Assembly: GCA_029977305.1 (NCBI GenBank) | Contig: JAPOLF010000002.1 | Location: 1 to 41,071, forward strand | DNA length: 41,071 nucleotides | Reading direction: 5' to 3' | Source of the DNA: a bacterium | GTDB lineage: Bacteria > Chloroflexota > Chloroflexia > Thermomicrobiales > UBA6265 | Shown here: piece by piece, positions 15,874 to 24,461 of the stretch | Layout: each line of letters begins with the position of its first letter | Position numbering within the stretch: the stretch's first letter is position 1 | Made by a program: the position numbers and the translations under genes | Notes under the pieces: model-generated | The model's input: only the letters and a program-made list of their open reading frames with translations | The model's database searches: none | What the model was told of the DNA's origin: nothing

Positions 15874-17562
15874 ATGTCGGTCAAGCAACTCTCTGACGAC
15901 TTGAATGCGCGGCGGATCTCGCGCCGCCGGTTCTGGCAGGGCGCAGCCGCGCTCGGCTTGACTGCGACGGGCATCAGCGTGCTCGAGCGCGGTGCGCTCG
16001 CCGCTCCGGTGCAGTTCTGGAGCGTGAATCGACAGGATGATCGCGAGCACACCCTGATCGTGGCGGTGTCCGAGAACATCGACACCTTCGACCCGGGCTT
16101 CACCGTCGGCTCGAAGACCGCGCAGACCGCGATCCAGAACACGTTCGACCAACTGACGCAGTACGAGATCGTCGATCTCGTCGCGCCGGACGGCACCCCG
16201 TACAAGGGCGTCAACACCCTCAACATCCTGCCGATGCTTGCGGAGTCGTGGACGCAGGACGGCGACAAGCTCGTCTTCACCATGCGTGACGGTGCGACCT
16301 TCTCCAATGGTGATCCGATCGACGCCAACACGATGGTCGAGGCCTACAAGCGCATCTACGAGACCAACGCGGTCTCCACCTTCCTGCTCAGCATGGGCGG
16401 CGCGGTGACCGGCGCCGATGCGTTCAGCGCCCCGGATGCGAAGACCTTCGTCATCCAGATGTCGAAGCCGAACAGCCTCGTCGCGCAGAACAACACGATG
16501 CACAACACCAGTGCATTGAACCCGAACCAGATCAAGGAAGTTGCCACCGAGGCGGATCCGTGGGGCCTCGAGTTCTTCAAGGCCAACCTCGGCATGGGCA
16601 ACGGCCCGTACATGCTCGAGTCGTACAAGCCGGACGACGCGCTGGTGATGGTCGCGAACCCGAACTACTACGGGGAGCAGCCGTTCTTCACCAAGGTCAT
16701 CCTGAAGGTTGTGCCGGACGCGTCGCAGCGCGTGCAGCTGCTGCTGAACGGCGACGTCGACATGGCCACCCAGATCCCGAAGCAGGAGTACGAGACCCTG
16801 GCGGCGAGCGATGAGATCACCGCCCTCTCGATTCCGTCGAACCTGGTCGCCATGCTCGAGATGAACACCACCCTGGCGCCGTTCGACAAGAAGGAGATCC
16901 GCCAGGCGGTCGCGTACGCGGTGCCGTACCAGGCGATCATCGACCAGGTCTTCAACGGCCAGGCGACCGAGGCGAAGAGCCTCGTCCCGAGCGGGATGCC
17001 GACCAGCGACTTCTCAACCAACATGTACACCACCGACCCGGCAAAGGCGAAGGAACTCCTCGCGGCTGGTGGCTACGACGGGACTCCGGTGAAGCTCAGC
17101 TTCAACGCCGGCATCCCTGAGTGGGAGCGCATCGCGATCCTCGTCCAGGCGGCCCTCAAGGAGGTCGGCATGGAAGTGGAGCTCGAGAAGCTGCCGTACG
17201 CGACCTTCAATGAGCTCGAGCAGGGCCGCAAGCTCCAGATGTGGACGGACGAGTGGATCTCCTGGGTCAACGATCCGTACTACCACCTGAGCTGGCTGGC
17301 CGCGTCGACGAGCCCGACCAACTACCCGAGCTTCGCCAACGAGCGGGTGGACGAGATCATCGCCGAGTTCACCCTTTCCGACCCGTCGCCCGAGAAGGAT
17401 GCGGCGAGCAAGGAAGCGCAGGCGATCATCATCGAAGAGTGCCCGTACGTCTTCCTCTGCCAGCCGAACTGGCTCTTCTACATGCGGAGTGACATCGACA
17501 ACTACGTCTACTACAACGACGAGTTGCCGCGGTACTACCACTTCACGCGCAAGAGCAGCTAG
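15874..17562 (+). CDS. Peptide/solute ABC transporter substrate-binding protein (SBP family 5)
   Basis: 562 aa, an exported DppA/OppA-class binding protein. The Tat-like motif SRRRFWQGAAALG starts at residue 16. The mature protein has family markers EHTLIVAVSENIDTFDPGF, LAESWTQDGDKLVFTMRDGA with TFSNGDPIDANTMVEAYKRI, and the C-terminal acidic/aromatic region EECPYVFLCQPNWLFYMRSD. AGGAGG at 15860-15865 precedes the ATG by eight bases. First gene of a five-gene importer (binding protein, two permeases, two ATPases). Family 5 proteins also bind opines, nickel chelates and modified amino acids, so the ligand may be a cyclic dipeptide- or hydantoin-like compound; this is inferred from the neighbours only. 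Confidence 0.92.
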   Translation: MSVKQLSDDLNARRISRRRFWQGAAALGLTATGISVLERGALAAPVQFWSVNRQDDREHTLIVAVSENIDTFDPGFTVGSKTAQTAIQNTFDQLTQYEIVDLVAPDGTPYKGVNTLNILPMLAESWTQDGDKLVFTMRDGATFSNGDPIDANTMVEAYKRIYETNAVSTFLLSMGGAVTGADAFSAPDAKTFVIQMSKPNSLVAQNNTMHNTSALNPNQIKEVATEADPWGLEFFKANLGMGNGPYMLESYKPDDALVMVANPNYYGEQPFFTKVILKVVPDASQRVQLLLNGDVDMATQIPKQEYETLAASDEITALSIPSNLVAMLEMNTTLAPFDKKEIRQAVAYAVPYQAIIDQVFNGQATEAKSLVPSGMPTSDFSTNMYTTDPAKAKELLAAGGYDGTPVKLSFNAGIPEWERIAILVQAALKEVGMEVELEKLPYATFNELEQGRKLQMWTDEWISWVNDPYYHLSWLAASTSPTNYPSFANERVDEIIAEFTLSDPSPEKDAASKEAQAIIIEECPYVFLCQPNWLFYMRSDIDNYVYYNDELPRYYHFTRKSS

Positions 17563-17573
17563 CGCGTTTTGAG

Positions 17574-17607
17574 CCCCCCGGATCGGTGATTCCACCGGTC
17601 CGGGGGG
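17574..17607 (+). repeat. Strong intra-operon hairpin after the peptide-binding protein gene
   Basis: Arms CCCCCCGGATCGGTG (17574-17588) and CACCGGTCCGGGGGG (17593-17607): 15 pairs with one wobble, loop ATTC. No T-run follows, so it is more likely an mRNA-protecting or attenuating element than a full terminator. Its position matches the hairpin after the amino-acid binding protein gene at 6523. Confidence 0.7.
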
Positions 17608-17643
17608 CCGACCCCCCACTCGCCTCACGAGGTCCGTCGCCCC

Positions 17644-18657
17644 ATGCGGATGCTCCGCTACATCCTGCGTCGACTCCTGTTCCTGGTGCCGGTGGTGCTC
17701 GGGTCGATTTTCATTGCCTTCCTGCTGACGCGGGTGGTGCCCGGGAACCCGATCGAGCGTGTTGCGGGGCCGTACGCGAGCGAGGAGCGGGTGCTCGAGA
17801 TGAAGGCGGAGGCCAATCTCGACAAGCCGATCCCGCAGCAGTTCCTGATCTATGTCAATGACTTGCTTCACGGCGACATGGGGATGTCCTATACGACGGC
17901 CCAGCCGGTCGGCAAGGACCTGAAAGAGCGGTTCCCCGCGAGCTTCGAACTGGTGATGTTCGCCATCGGGCTGGCGATCGTGCTCGCGATCCCGCTCGGG
18001 GTGGTGAGCGCGGTGAAGCGCGGGTCGTGGATCGACCATGTCGCCCGGGTGATCGCGGTCGCCGGTGTGTCAGCGCCGATCTTCTGGATCGCGATGGTGC
18101 TGCTGTCGATCTTCTACGGGAAGCTCGGCTGGCTGCCGGGATCGCAAGGGCGCCTGCCGATCATCATGTCGCCGCCACCGCACGTGACCGGCATGTACAC
18201 GATCGATGCCCTGCTCGCCGGGGATCCGGTGACCTTCAAGGAGGCGCTGCGGGCGCTGATCCTGCCGGTGTTGACGCTGGCGCTGGTCTCGATGGCGCCG
18301 ATCGCCCGGATGACGCGGGCCACGATGATCGACGCGCTCGATTCCGACTACGTGCGGACGGCGACCTCACTCGGCATCCCGCGGCGGACGGTGGTGATGA
18401 AGCACGCCTTCAAGAACGCGATCATCCCGGTGTTGACGCTGATCGCGGGCGTGATCGGGTACGCCATCGGCGGCGAGGTGCTGATCGAGCTGATCTTCTC
18501 GTGGCCGGGACTCGGGCTGTACTCCTACAACGCGATCATGAGCGCGGATTTCCCCGCCGTGCAGGGATTCATCATCCTCGCCACCTGTCTCTACATCCTC
18601 ATCTACCTGATCGTGGATGTGATCACCGCGTTGCTTGACCCGCGGGTGGAGTACTAG
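17644..18657 (+). CDS. Peptide ABC transporter permease (DppB/OppB family)
   Basis: 337 aa inner-membrane protein. It starts with the classical MRMLRYILRRLLFLVPVVLG, whose first hydrophobic segment is followed by a large extracytoplasmic loop. ARMTRATMIDALDSDYVRTA and LGIPRRTVVMKHAFKNAIIP around residues 220-260 form the EAA loop contacting the ATPases, and the C-terminus ends VDVITALLDPRVEY, as in most DppB proteins. It begins 81 bases after the binding protein (hairpin in between) and ends two bases before the DppC-like gene. Confidence 0.93.
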   Translation: MRMLRYILRRLLFLVPVVLGSIFIAFLLTRVVPGNPIERVAGPYASEERVLEMKAEANLDKPIPQQFLIYVNDLLHGDMGMSYTTAQPVGKDLKERFPASFELVMFAIGLAIVLAIPLGVVSAVKRGSWIDHVARVIAVAGVSAPIFWIAMVLLSIFYGKLGWLPGSQGRLPIIMSPPPHVTGMYTIDALLAGDPVTFKEALRALILPVLTLALVSMAPIARMTRATMIDALDSDYVRTATSLGIPRRTVVMKHAFKNAIIPVLTLIAGVIGYAIGGEVLIELIFSWPGLGLYSYNAIMSADFPAVQGFIILATCLYILIYLIVDVITALLDPRVEY

Positions 18658-18659
18658 CG

Positions 18660-19553
18660 ATGAGCGCCACTGCCGCCCAGCCCGAGGCCACGTACGCGCT
18701 GCGCCCGCCGTTCTCCGAGCGGTGGCGACAGGGGATGCGGGCGCTCCGGGCGAATCCGACCGCGGTCGTCGGCCTGGTCATCGTGGTGGCCCTGGTGCTG
18801 ATCGCGATCTTCGCGCCGGTCATCGCGCCCTACGATCCGCAGAAACTCGACATGGAGGTGGTCAGCCAGCCGCCTTCGTCGGCGCACTGGTTCGGCACCG
18901 ATCAGTTCGGGCGCGATGTGCTCTCGTTGGTGATCTGGGGTGCGCGGCTCGATCTCTTCATCGCGCTCTCGGCGGTGATCCTGTCGATGGTCGTCGGCAC
19001 GGTGATCGGCGCGGTCTCCGCCTACGCGGGTGGGATGACCGATGAGATCACGATGCGCACGATGGACATCCTGCAGGCGTTCCCGCGCTTCATCTTCGCG
19101 ATGGGTATCGCGTTCGCGATCGGGCCCGGGATCGGGACGGTGGTGATCGCGACCTCGGTGTTGAACATCCCCGGGTACGCCCGCCTGATGCGTTCGGTGA
19201 TGCTCCCGGCGCGCAAGAGCCAGTACGCCGCCGCCGCCACCTCGGTTGGCGGCTCCCATACCAACGTGTTGTTCCGCCACCTGGTGCCGAACTGCCTGGT
19301 GCCGATCTTCGTGAACTCGACGTTGCAGTTCGGCTGGGCGATTCTCGAGGCGGCGGGGCTGTCCTTCATCGGCCTCGGCGTGGAGAGCTCCGCGGCCGAG
19401 TGGGGCGCGCTGATCCAGCTCGGGTTCCAGGACTTCAACGCCGGCCACTGGTGGATCTACACCTTCCCGGGTCTGGCGATCGCGGTGGCGGTGCTCGGCT
19501 TCAACCTGCTCGGTGATGGCCTGCAGGACATGCTCGATCCGAGGCGGCAGTAA
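18660..19553 (+). CDS. Peptide ABC transporter permease (DppC/OppC family)
   Basis: 297 aa inner-membrane protein. It has the family N-terminus with a cytoplasmic arm (RWRQGMRALRANPTAVVGL) and first membrane helix, the hallmark HWFGTDQFGRDVLSLVIWGA, the EAA loop MRSVMLPARKSQYAAAATSV around residues 180-200, and the closing LGFNLLGDGLQDMLDPR. It starts two bases after the DppB-like stop and is followed directly by the first ATPase, so translation is coupled throughout the operon. Confidence 0.93.
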   Translation: MSATAAQPEATYALRPPFSERWRQGMRALRANPTAVVGLVIVVALVLIAIFAPVIAPYDPQKLDMEVVSQPPSSAHWFGTDQFGRDVLSLVIWGARLDLFIALSAVILSMVVGTVIGAVSAYAGGMTDEITMRTMDILQAFPRFIFAMGIAFAIGPGIGTVVIATSVLNIPGYARLMRSVMLPARKSQYAAAATSVGGSHTNVLFRHLVPNCLVPIFVNSTLQFGWAILEAAGLSFIGLGVESSAAEWGALIQLGFQDFNAGHWWIYTFPGLAIAVAVLGFNLLGDGLQDMLDPRRQ

Positions 19554-19556
19554 GTG

Positions 19557-20585
19557 ATGGCTGAGAAGATGACCGCCGCTCCGCTGCTCCGGGTGGAGAA
19601 TCTGCAGACCTCCTTCTTCACCCGCCGCGGCGTCGCGAAAGTGCTCGACGGGTTCGACCTCGAACTGCGGCGCGGGGAGATCCTCGGGCTGGTCGGCGAG
19701 AGCGGCTCGGGCAAGAGCGTCACCGGCTACTCGATCATCGGGTTGCTCAAGCACCCCGGGAAGATCGTCGGCGGCGAGATCCGCTTCTACGGCAGCAAGG
19801 GTGACCAGCAGGGTATCGATCTCGTCACGTTGCCGGCGAAGCAGATGGCCGAGGTGCGGGGCAAGGAGATCGCGATGATCTTCCAGAACCCGCGCTCGTG
19901 CCTCGATCCGCTGATGAGCGTCGGCGACCAGATCATGGAAGTGCTGAAGTACCGGCGGGGGATGTCGAAGAGCGAGGCGCGCGCGGAATGCATCCGCCTG
20001 CTGAAGACGGTGCACATCCCTGAGCCGGAACGGCGGATGAACGCCTACCCGCACCAATTGTCGGGCGGCATGGCGCAGCGCGTGATGATCGCAATGGCGA
20101 TCTCGTGCGCACCGACGCTGCTGATCGCGGATGAACCGACCACCGGTCTCGACGTCACCACCGAGCACCAGATCCTCGAACTGCTGCGCGAGATGCGCGA
20201 TGTCACCGGTGCCGGGATCATCCTGATCACGCACGACCTGAACATGGCCGCCGAGGTGTGTGACCGGATCACGGTCATGTACGCCGGGAACACCGCGGAG
20301 ACCGCTCCGGTCGAGACCTTCTTCTCCGCTCCTCGGCACCCGTACACGCTCGGGTTGCTCGCATCGCGGCCGCGACTCGGGGAGGAGGGGGACATCCCCA
20401 CCATCCCGGGAAATGTGCCGGATTTGATCCAACGTCCGACCGGCTGCCCGTTCCACCCGCGGTGCCGCTGGGCCACGGAGATCTGCGCGGCGCAGGAGCC
20501 GGAGCCGCGCGTCATCGGCGAAGGACACGTCGTCGCCTGCCATCACACGGAGGTCGTCGCCCGCGATGTCATCGCTGCGGATTGA
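19557..20585 (+). CDS. Peptide ABC transporter ATP-binding protein (DppD/OppD family)
   Basis: 342 aa from the ATG at 19557; a GTG immediately before it is also possible. Walker A GESGSGKS is at 47-54, signature LSGGMAQRVMIAMAI, Walker B LLIADEPTTGLD, and switch His in LITHDLN. The C-terminal oligopeptide/dipeptide transporter extension has the Cys motif GCPFHPRCRWATEIC ending in VACH. It starts right after the DppC-like stop and overlaps the next ATPase gene by 20 bases. It works as a heterodimer with that protein on the cytoplasmic face. Confidence 0.93.
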   Translation: MAEKMTAAPLLRVENLQTSFFTRRGVAKVLDGFDLELRRGEILGLVGESGSGKSVTGYSIIGLLKHPGKIVGGEIRFYGSKGDQQGIDLVTLPAKQMAEVRGKEIAMIFQNPRSCLDPLMSVGDQIMEVLKYRRGMSKSEARAECIRLLKTVHIPEPERRMNAYPHQLSGGMAQRVMIAMAISCAPTLLIADEPTTGLDVTTEHQILELLREMRDVTGAGIILITHDLNMAAEVCDRITVMYAGNTAETAPVETFFSAPRHPYTLGLLASRPRLGEEGDIPTIPGNVPDLIQRPTGCPFHPRCRWATEICAAQEPEPRVIGEGHVVACHHTEVVARDVIAAD

Positions 20586-21612
20586 GCATCTGGTCAAGCA
20601 CTACGCGATCCGCACGGGCTTCGCCTCGCGGCAGATGCTGCATGCGGTCGATGACATCTCCCTCGACCTCGGGGCGGGCGAGACGCTCGGCTTGGTCGGG
20701 GAGAGCGGCTCCGGGAAGAGCACCGTCGGCAAGTGCGTGACGATGCTCGAGCGGCCGACCTCCGGCCACATCTTCCTTGGCGATGTCGACCTGACCACCC
20801 TGAGCTACAACGAGCTGCGACCGGTGCGCAAAGACATCCAAATGGTCTTCCAAGACCCGAGCGACTCGTTGGATCCGCGCCGCACCGCCGGGGAGACGGT
20901 GATGGAGCCGCTGACGCTCCACCACATCGCCTCCGGCAAGGACGCGATCGAGCGCACCGCGAAGCTGTTCGAGCAGGTTGGGCTGAAACCGGAGCACATG
21001 GTCCGGTTCCCGCACCAGCTCTCGGGCGGGCAGCAGCAGCGGGTGGGGATCGCGCGGGCACTGGCGACCGATCCGAAGGTGATCGTGCTCGACGAGCCGA
21101 CCTCGGCGCTCGACGTCTCGGTGCAGGCGAAACTGATCAAGTTGCTGCGCGATCTGCAGCGCGAGCGGTCGCTCAGCTATCTCTTCATCTCGCATGACCT
21201 CTCGGTGATCGGATACCTCTCGACGCGGGTCGCCGTGATGTACCTCGGGCAGATCGTCGAGATCGGTGAGACGCGGCAGGTCTTCGAGCGGCCGCATCAC
21301 CCCTACACCATGGCGCTGATGAGCGCGGTGCCGGCCTCGAATCCGCTGGAGCGGCGGGAGCGGATCCATCTCAGCGGGGAGATCCCCTCGCCGATCGCTC
21401 CGCCGAACCATTGCCGATTGGTGTCGCGCTGCCCGTTTGCGGTGCCGGCCTGCTCGCAGCAGCCAGCAGTGCTCGAACCGATCGCGCCCGGACATCTCGT
21501 CGCGTGCCATCGGGCGGTGAAGGGCGAGATCCCGATCCCGACGTTCGCGTTCGGATCGACGGTGACGGTCGACAGCCTCGAGGGCGGCGCGGCCGTCGAG
21601 GGGCTCGAATAG
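20566..21612 (+). CDS. Peptide ABC transporter ATP-binding protein (DppF/OppF family)
   Basis: 348 aa. Walker A GESGSGKS at 45-52, Q-loop QMVFQDPSDSLDPR, signature LSGGQQQRVGIARAL, Walker B VIVLDEPTSALD, switch His in FISHDLSV, and the C-terminal extension with CRLVSRCPFAVPAC and VACH. It overlaps the DppD-like gene by 20 bases, a common arrangement. The C-terminus runs about 25 residues past the VACH motif, longer than usual and probably unstructured. It ends the operon and converges with DUF917 copy B after a ten-base gap, leaving no room for a terminator. Confidence 0.93.
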   Translation: MSSLRIEHLVKHYAIRTGFASRQMLHAVDDISLDLGAGETLGLVGESGSGKSTVGKCVTMLERPTSGHIFLGDVDLTTLSYNELRPVRKDIQMVFQDPSDSLDPRRTAGETVMEPLTLHHIASGKDAIERTAKLFEQVGLKPEHMVRFPHQLSGGQQQRVGIARALATDPKVIVLDEPTSALDVSVQAKLIKLLRDLQRERSLSYLFISHDLSVIGYLSTRVAVMYLGQIVEIGETRQVFERPHHPYTMALMSAVPASNPLERRERIHLSGEIPSPIAPPNHCRLVSRCPFAVPACSQQPAVLEPIAPGHLVACHRAVKGEIPIPTFAFGSTVTVDSLEGGAAVEGLE

Positions 21613-21622
21613 CGGACCGCGC

Positions 21623-22726
21623 CTAGCCGCGGAGCCCGCTGCCGAAGACGCCGGGCATCGGGATGAATTCCACCTCCGGATACCCGAATGCGGCAGGACC
21701 GACGACACGCAGCGCCTCGGGGGTCTTCAGCATCTCGCTGGCCGGGATCGCCATCACGACGACGCGCATGCCGTACCGCAGGATCTCGGTGGTGATCGGT
21801 TCGGCCGAGTCTTGATCCACGATGCAGATGAGATCCGGGACCACCGCGAGCACGGCACCGGTGTCGTCCCGCGCGATGAGGTTCTCGTTCTGGAAGTCGA
21901 TGACCATCGCGCGGTCGCGGTCGGGGCCGATGCCCTCGAGATGGAGGACGCCGCGGGCGAAACCGCCGACGAGGCGGCGCGAGACGTCGACGATCTTGCC
22001 GTGGAAGAGGCGCTCGCCTCCCGCGACGGCGAGCGCGGCGTCCACCGGATCGCCGGTGCCACCGCGAGCCGCGAGCACCGCCTCGCCGATCTTGGTCGCC
22101 AGGGTGTAGGTGCCGGCCACGGTGGTGCGGCGGAGCTCGGCGGCGGTCATCGGCGGGAAGGCGTAGCCGCTGGAGGCGCCCATCTCGACGCAGACGACCC
22201 GGGCGTAGCGTTCGAGGGTCTGGGCGTCGTCGATGCCGTCGAACGTGACGACGTGGCCGCGCGGATCGGCGATGGCCGCCGGCGTCGGGGCGACGCCGTA
22301 GATGGTGAAGGTGTCCATCTGGAGCTCGGGGAAGGCGCGACCCATGCCGTCACCGTCGATCACGGGCAGGCCGGTCTGGGCGCCGACGATGAGGGGTGCC
22401 ATGGAGTTGATACCGCCGATCTCGCTGGCGATGAGGTGGGTGAAGCGGCGACCGATGTGGTCCTCGAGCGCGCGCATGGCGAGCAGCGGCTCGTCGCCGC
22501 GGTTGATGCGTTCATTCGAGACGATGGGTGCGCCCATGTTGCCGACGGTGGTGGCGTAGGCGTCGTCACCGATCTCGTCGAGCGAGACGACGGTGATGGA
22601 GCGCCCGGCGCGCAGGTGGGTGAGTGCCTCGAGTTTGCCGACGAAGGGGTTGCCGCCGCCTCCGGTGCCGAGGATGCCAGCCCCGATGGCGAGTGCTTCG
22701 AGCATCGATTCCGTCACCTGGTACAT
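21623..22726 (-). CDS. DUF917 family protein, copy B
   Basis: 367 aa, the same length as copy A, and alignable with it without obvious gaps: LAIGAGILGTGGGGNP, EIGGINSMAPLIVGAQTGLP, DGDGMGRAFPELQMDTFTIY, DFQNENLIARDD, and CIVDQDSAEPITTE are identical or nearly so. The ATG at 22726 has AAGGAG about 12 bases upstream. It is transcribed away from the short-HyuA operon and toward the peptide importer. Presumably cytoplasmic (no signal peptide). The near-identity of motifs to copy A suggests a related or the same substrate class under a different promoter. Confidence 0.88.
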   Translation of the reverse strand: MYQVTESMLEALAIGAGILGTGGGGNPFVGKLEALTHLRAGRSITVVSLDEIGDDAYATTVGNMGAPIVSNERINRGDEPLLAMRALEDHIGRRFTHLIASEIGGINSMAPLIVGAQTGLPVIDGDGMGRAFPELQMDTFTIYGVAPTPAAIADPRGHVVTFDGIDDAQTLERYARVVCVEMGASSGYAFPPMTAAELRRTTVAGTYTLATKIGEAVLAARGGTGDPVDAALAVAGGERLFHGKIVDVSRRLVGGFARGVLHLEGIGPDRDRAMVIDFQNENLIARDDTGAVLAVVPDLICIVDQDSAEPITTEILRYGMRVVVMAIPASEMLKTPEALRVVGPAAFGYPEVEFIPMPGVFGSGLRG

Positions 22727-22829
22727 GAACCGTCGACTCCTTGGTGATCATCGTGATCCGTTCCGCGCGCCGCGACGAGCAGGTCGCGTGCGAAGCCAGG
22801 GAAGCATCGCATGAACGCTCCGTGCGCGG

Positions 22830-22838
22830 TGATAAGAT
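22830..22838 (+). promoter_or_regulatory. Putative extended -10 for the short-HyuA operon
   Basis: TGATAAGAT in the 178-base divergent gap, 66 bases before the ATG, with a weak ATGAAC at 22811-22816 as possible -35. It matches the TG-N-TA-N-GAT form found before the amino-acid importer. Confidence 0.35.
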
Positions 22839-22845
22839 CGTCTCG

Positions 22846-22868
22846 GCGACGCGGGAAAGAGGCGTCGC
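22846..22868 (+). repeat. Leader hairpin upstream of the short-HyuA gene
   Basis: Seven-base perfect arms GCGACGC and GCGTCGC around a nine-base purine-rich loop, just downstream of the putative -10 and so near the expected transcript start. It could stabilise the mRNA 5' end or bind a regulator. Confidence 0.4.
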
Positions 22869-22904
22869 GCGATCGGGATTCGCCTCAGCAATCGGGAGAG
22901 ACAG

Positions 22905-24458
22905 ATGAGTCTGCGCATCGGCATCGACGTCGGCGGAACGAACACCGACGCCGTCCTCATGGACGATTTGAAAGTAGTTTCCAAGATCAAGACGCCGACG
23001 ACCGCGGACGTGACCACGGGCATCACCAACGGCCTCAAGTTCGTGCTCGAGAGCTCCGGCACCGCAACCTCTGCGGTGAACGGCGTGATGATCGGCACCA
23101 CCCATTTCACCAATGCGGTGGTGGAGCGACGCCGCCTGCAGAAGACGGCCGCGGTGCGACTCGGGTTGCCGGCGACGGCGGCCCTTCCTCCGATGGTTGA
23201 CTGGCCGCAGGACCTTGCCGACACGATCGGCGGCAACAACTACCTCTGCCACGGTGGCCATGAGTTCGACGGGCGCCCGATCTCCGCCCTGCGGCCGGAT
23301 GAGATCAAGGCGGTTGCCGAGGATCTGAACGCGAAGGGGATCACCGCGGTCGCGGTCTCCTCGGTCTTCTCGCCGGTCAACACAGACCTCGAAAATGAGG
23401 TCGCGGCGATGCTCCGCGAGTGGGTGCCGGGTGTCTCGGTCACTCCGTCGCACGAGATCGGGCGCATCGGCCTGCTCGAGCGCGAGAATGCGGCCATCCT
23501 CAATGCCTGCCTGCGGCAACTGGCGGCCGAAACCGTTGCCGCCTTCCGCAAGGCGATCAGCGACATGGGGATCACCGCGCCGCTCTATCTGACCCAGAAC
23601 GACGGCACCCTGATGAGCGCGGAGTTCGCCGAGCAGTACCCGGTGCTGACCTTCGCGTCGGGACCGACGAACTCGATGCGTGGCGCCGCCTTCCTCTCGG
23701 GGTTGAAGGACGCCATGGTGGTTGACGTGGGCGGCACGACGTCGGACGTCGGCGCGCTGACCCACGGCTTCCCGCGTGAGGCATCGGTGGCCGTTGATAT
23801 CGGCGGGGTGCGCACCAACTTCCGCATGCCGGACGTCTTCTCGTTCGGCTTGGGCGGCGGCTCGCTGGTGAAGGAGGACCCGCTGCGGATCGGGCCGCAG
23901 TCGGTCGGCTTCCGGATCACGCAGGAGGCCTTGGTCTTCGGTGGCAACACCTTGACGACCACCGACATCGCGGTGGCCGCGGGTGTCGCTGAGATCGGCG
24001 ATCCCTCGCGCGTCGCCCACCTCGACAAGGCGCTGGTCGCGGCGGCCATGGCTCGCATCCAAGAAATGAGCGAGGCGGCGGTCGACCGGATGAAGACGAG
24101 TGCGGAGCCGGTTCCGGTGATCGTGGTCGGCGGCGGCAGCGTCCTGATCGCGAAGCCGCTTGCCGGGGCATCGGAGATGGTGAAGCCGAACCATTACGAG
24201 GCCGCCAACGCGGTCGGCGCGGCGATCGCGCAGATCTCTGGCGAGGTCGATCGGGTCTATTCGCTGGCGGGGATGTCCCGCGACGCGGCGCTCGACGATG
24301 CGAAGAGTGAGGCATCGCAGAAGGCCGTTGAGGCGGGGGCCGACCCCTCGACGGTGCAGATCGTCGACGTCGAGGACGTGCCGCTGGCGTACCTGCCGGG
24401 CAACGCGACGCGGATCCGGGTGAAGGCGGTGGGGGACCTCACGCTGGTGGGGAGGTAA
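22905..24458 (+). CDS. Hydantoinase/oxoprolinase A-like protein (HyuA), short form
   Basis: 517 aa, about 160 residues shorter than the other HyuA here. It has the sugar-kinase-like N-terminus IGIDVGGTNTDAVLMDD (first phosphate loop), GTTHFTNAVVERR, VDVGGTTSDVGALTHGFPRE (second loop), and GLGGGSLVKEDPLRIGPQSV. The C-terminal third of long HyuA (about the last 150 residues) is absent, the usual form for proteins encoded next to or fused with DUF917. GGGAG precedes the ATG. It starts a tightly packed operon: DUF917 copy C follows after three bases. No HyuB is in this operon, so DUF917 probably replaces HyuB as the partner; that is inference. Confidence 0.9.
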   Translation: MSLRIGIDVGGTNTDAVLMDDLKVVSKIKTPTTADVTTGITNGLKFVLESSGTATSAVNGVMIGTTHFTNAVVERRRLQKTAAVRLGLPATAALPPMVDWPQDLADTIGGNNYLCHGGHEFDGRPISALRPDEIKAVAEDLNAKGITAVAVSSVFSPVNTDLENEVAAMLREWVPGVSVTPSHEIGRIGLLERENAAILNACLRQLAAETVAAFRKAISDMGITAPLYLTQNDGTLMSAEFAEQYPVLTFASGPTNSMRGAAFLSGLKDAMVVDVGGTTSDVGALTHGFPREASVAVDIGGVRTNFRMPDVFSFGLGGGSLVKEDPLRIGPQSVGFRITQEALVFGGNTLTTTDIAVAAGVAEIGDPSRVAHLDKALVAAAMARIQEMSEAAVDRMKTSAEPVPVIVVGGGSVLIAKPLAGASEMVKPNHYEAANAVGAAIAQISGEVDRVYSLAGMSRDAALDDAKSEASQKAVEAGADPSTVQIVDVEDVPLAYLPGNATRIRVKAVGDLTLVGR

Positions 24459-24461
24459 CCC

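Noticed and set aside
15727..16503. 258-aa minus-strand frame starting inside the peptide-binding protein gene
   Set aside because: It is antisense to a well-supported binding-protein gene, its sequence is Arg/Val/Asp-rich without motifs, and it crosses the promoter region of that gene.
13031..22726. DUF917 copies A and B as inverted repeats that could flip the intervening 7.5 kb
   Set aside because: Protein motifs are alike but codons differ throughout the segments I compared, so there are no long identical DNA stretches for recombination.
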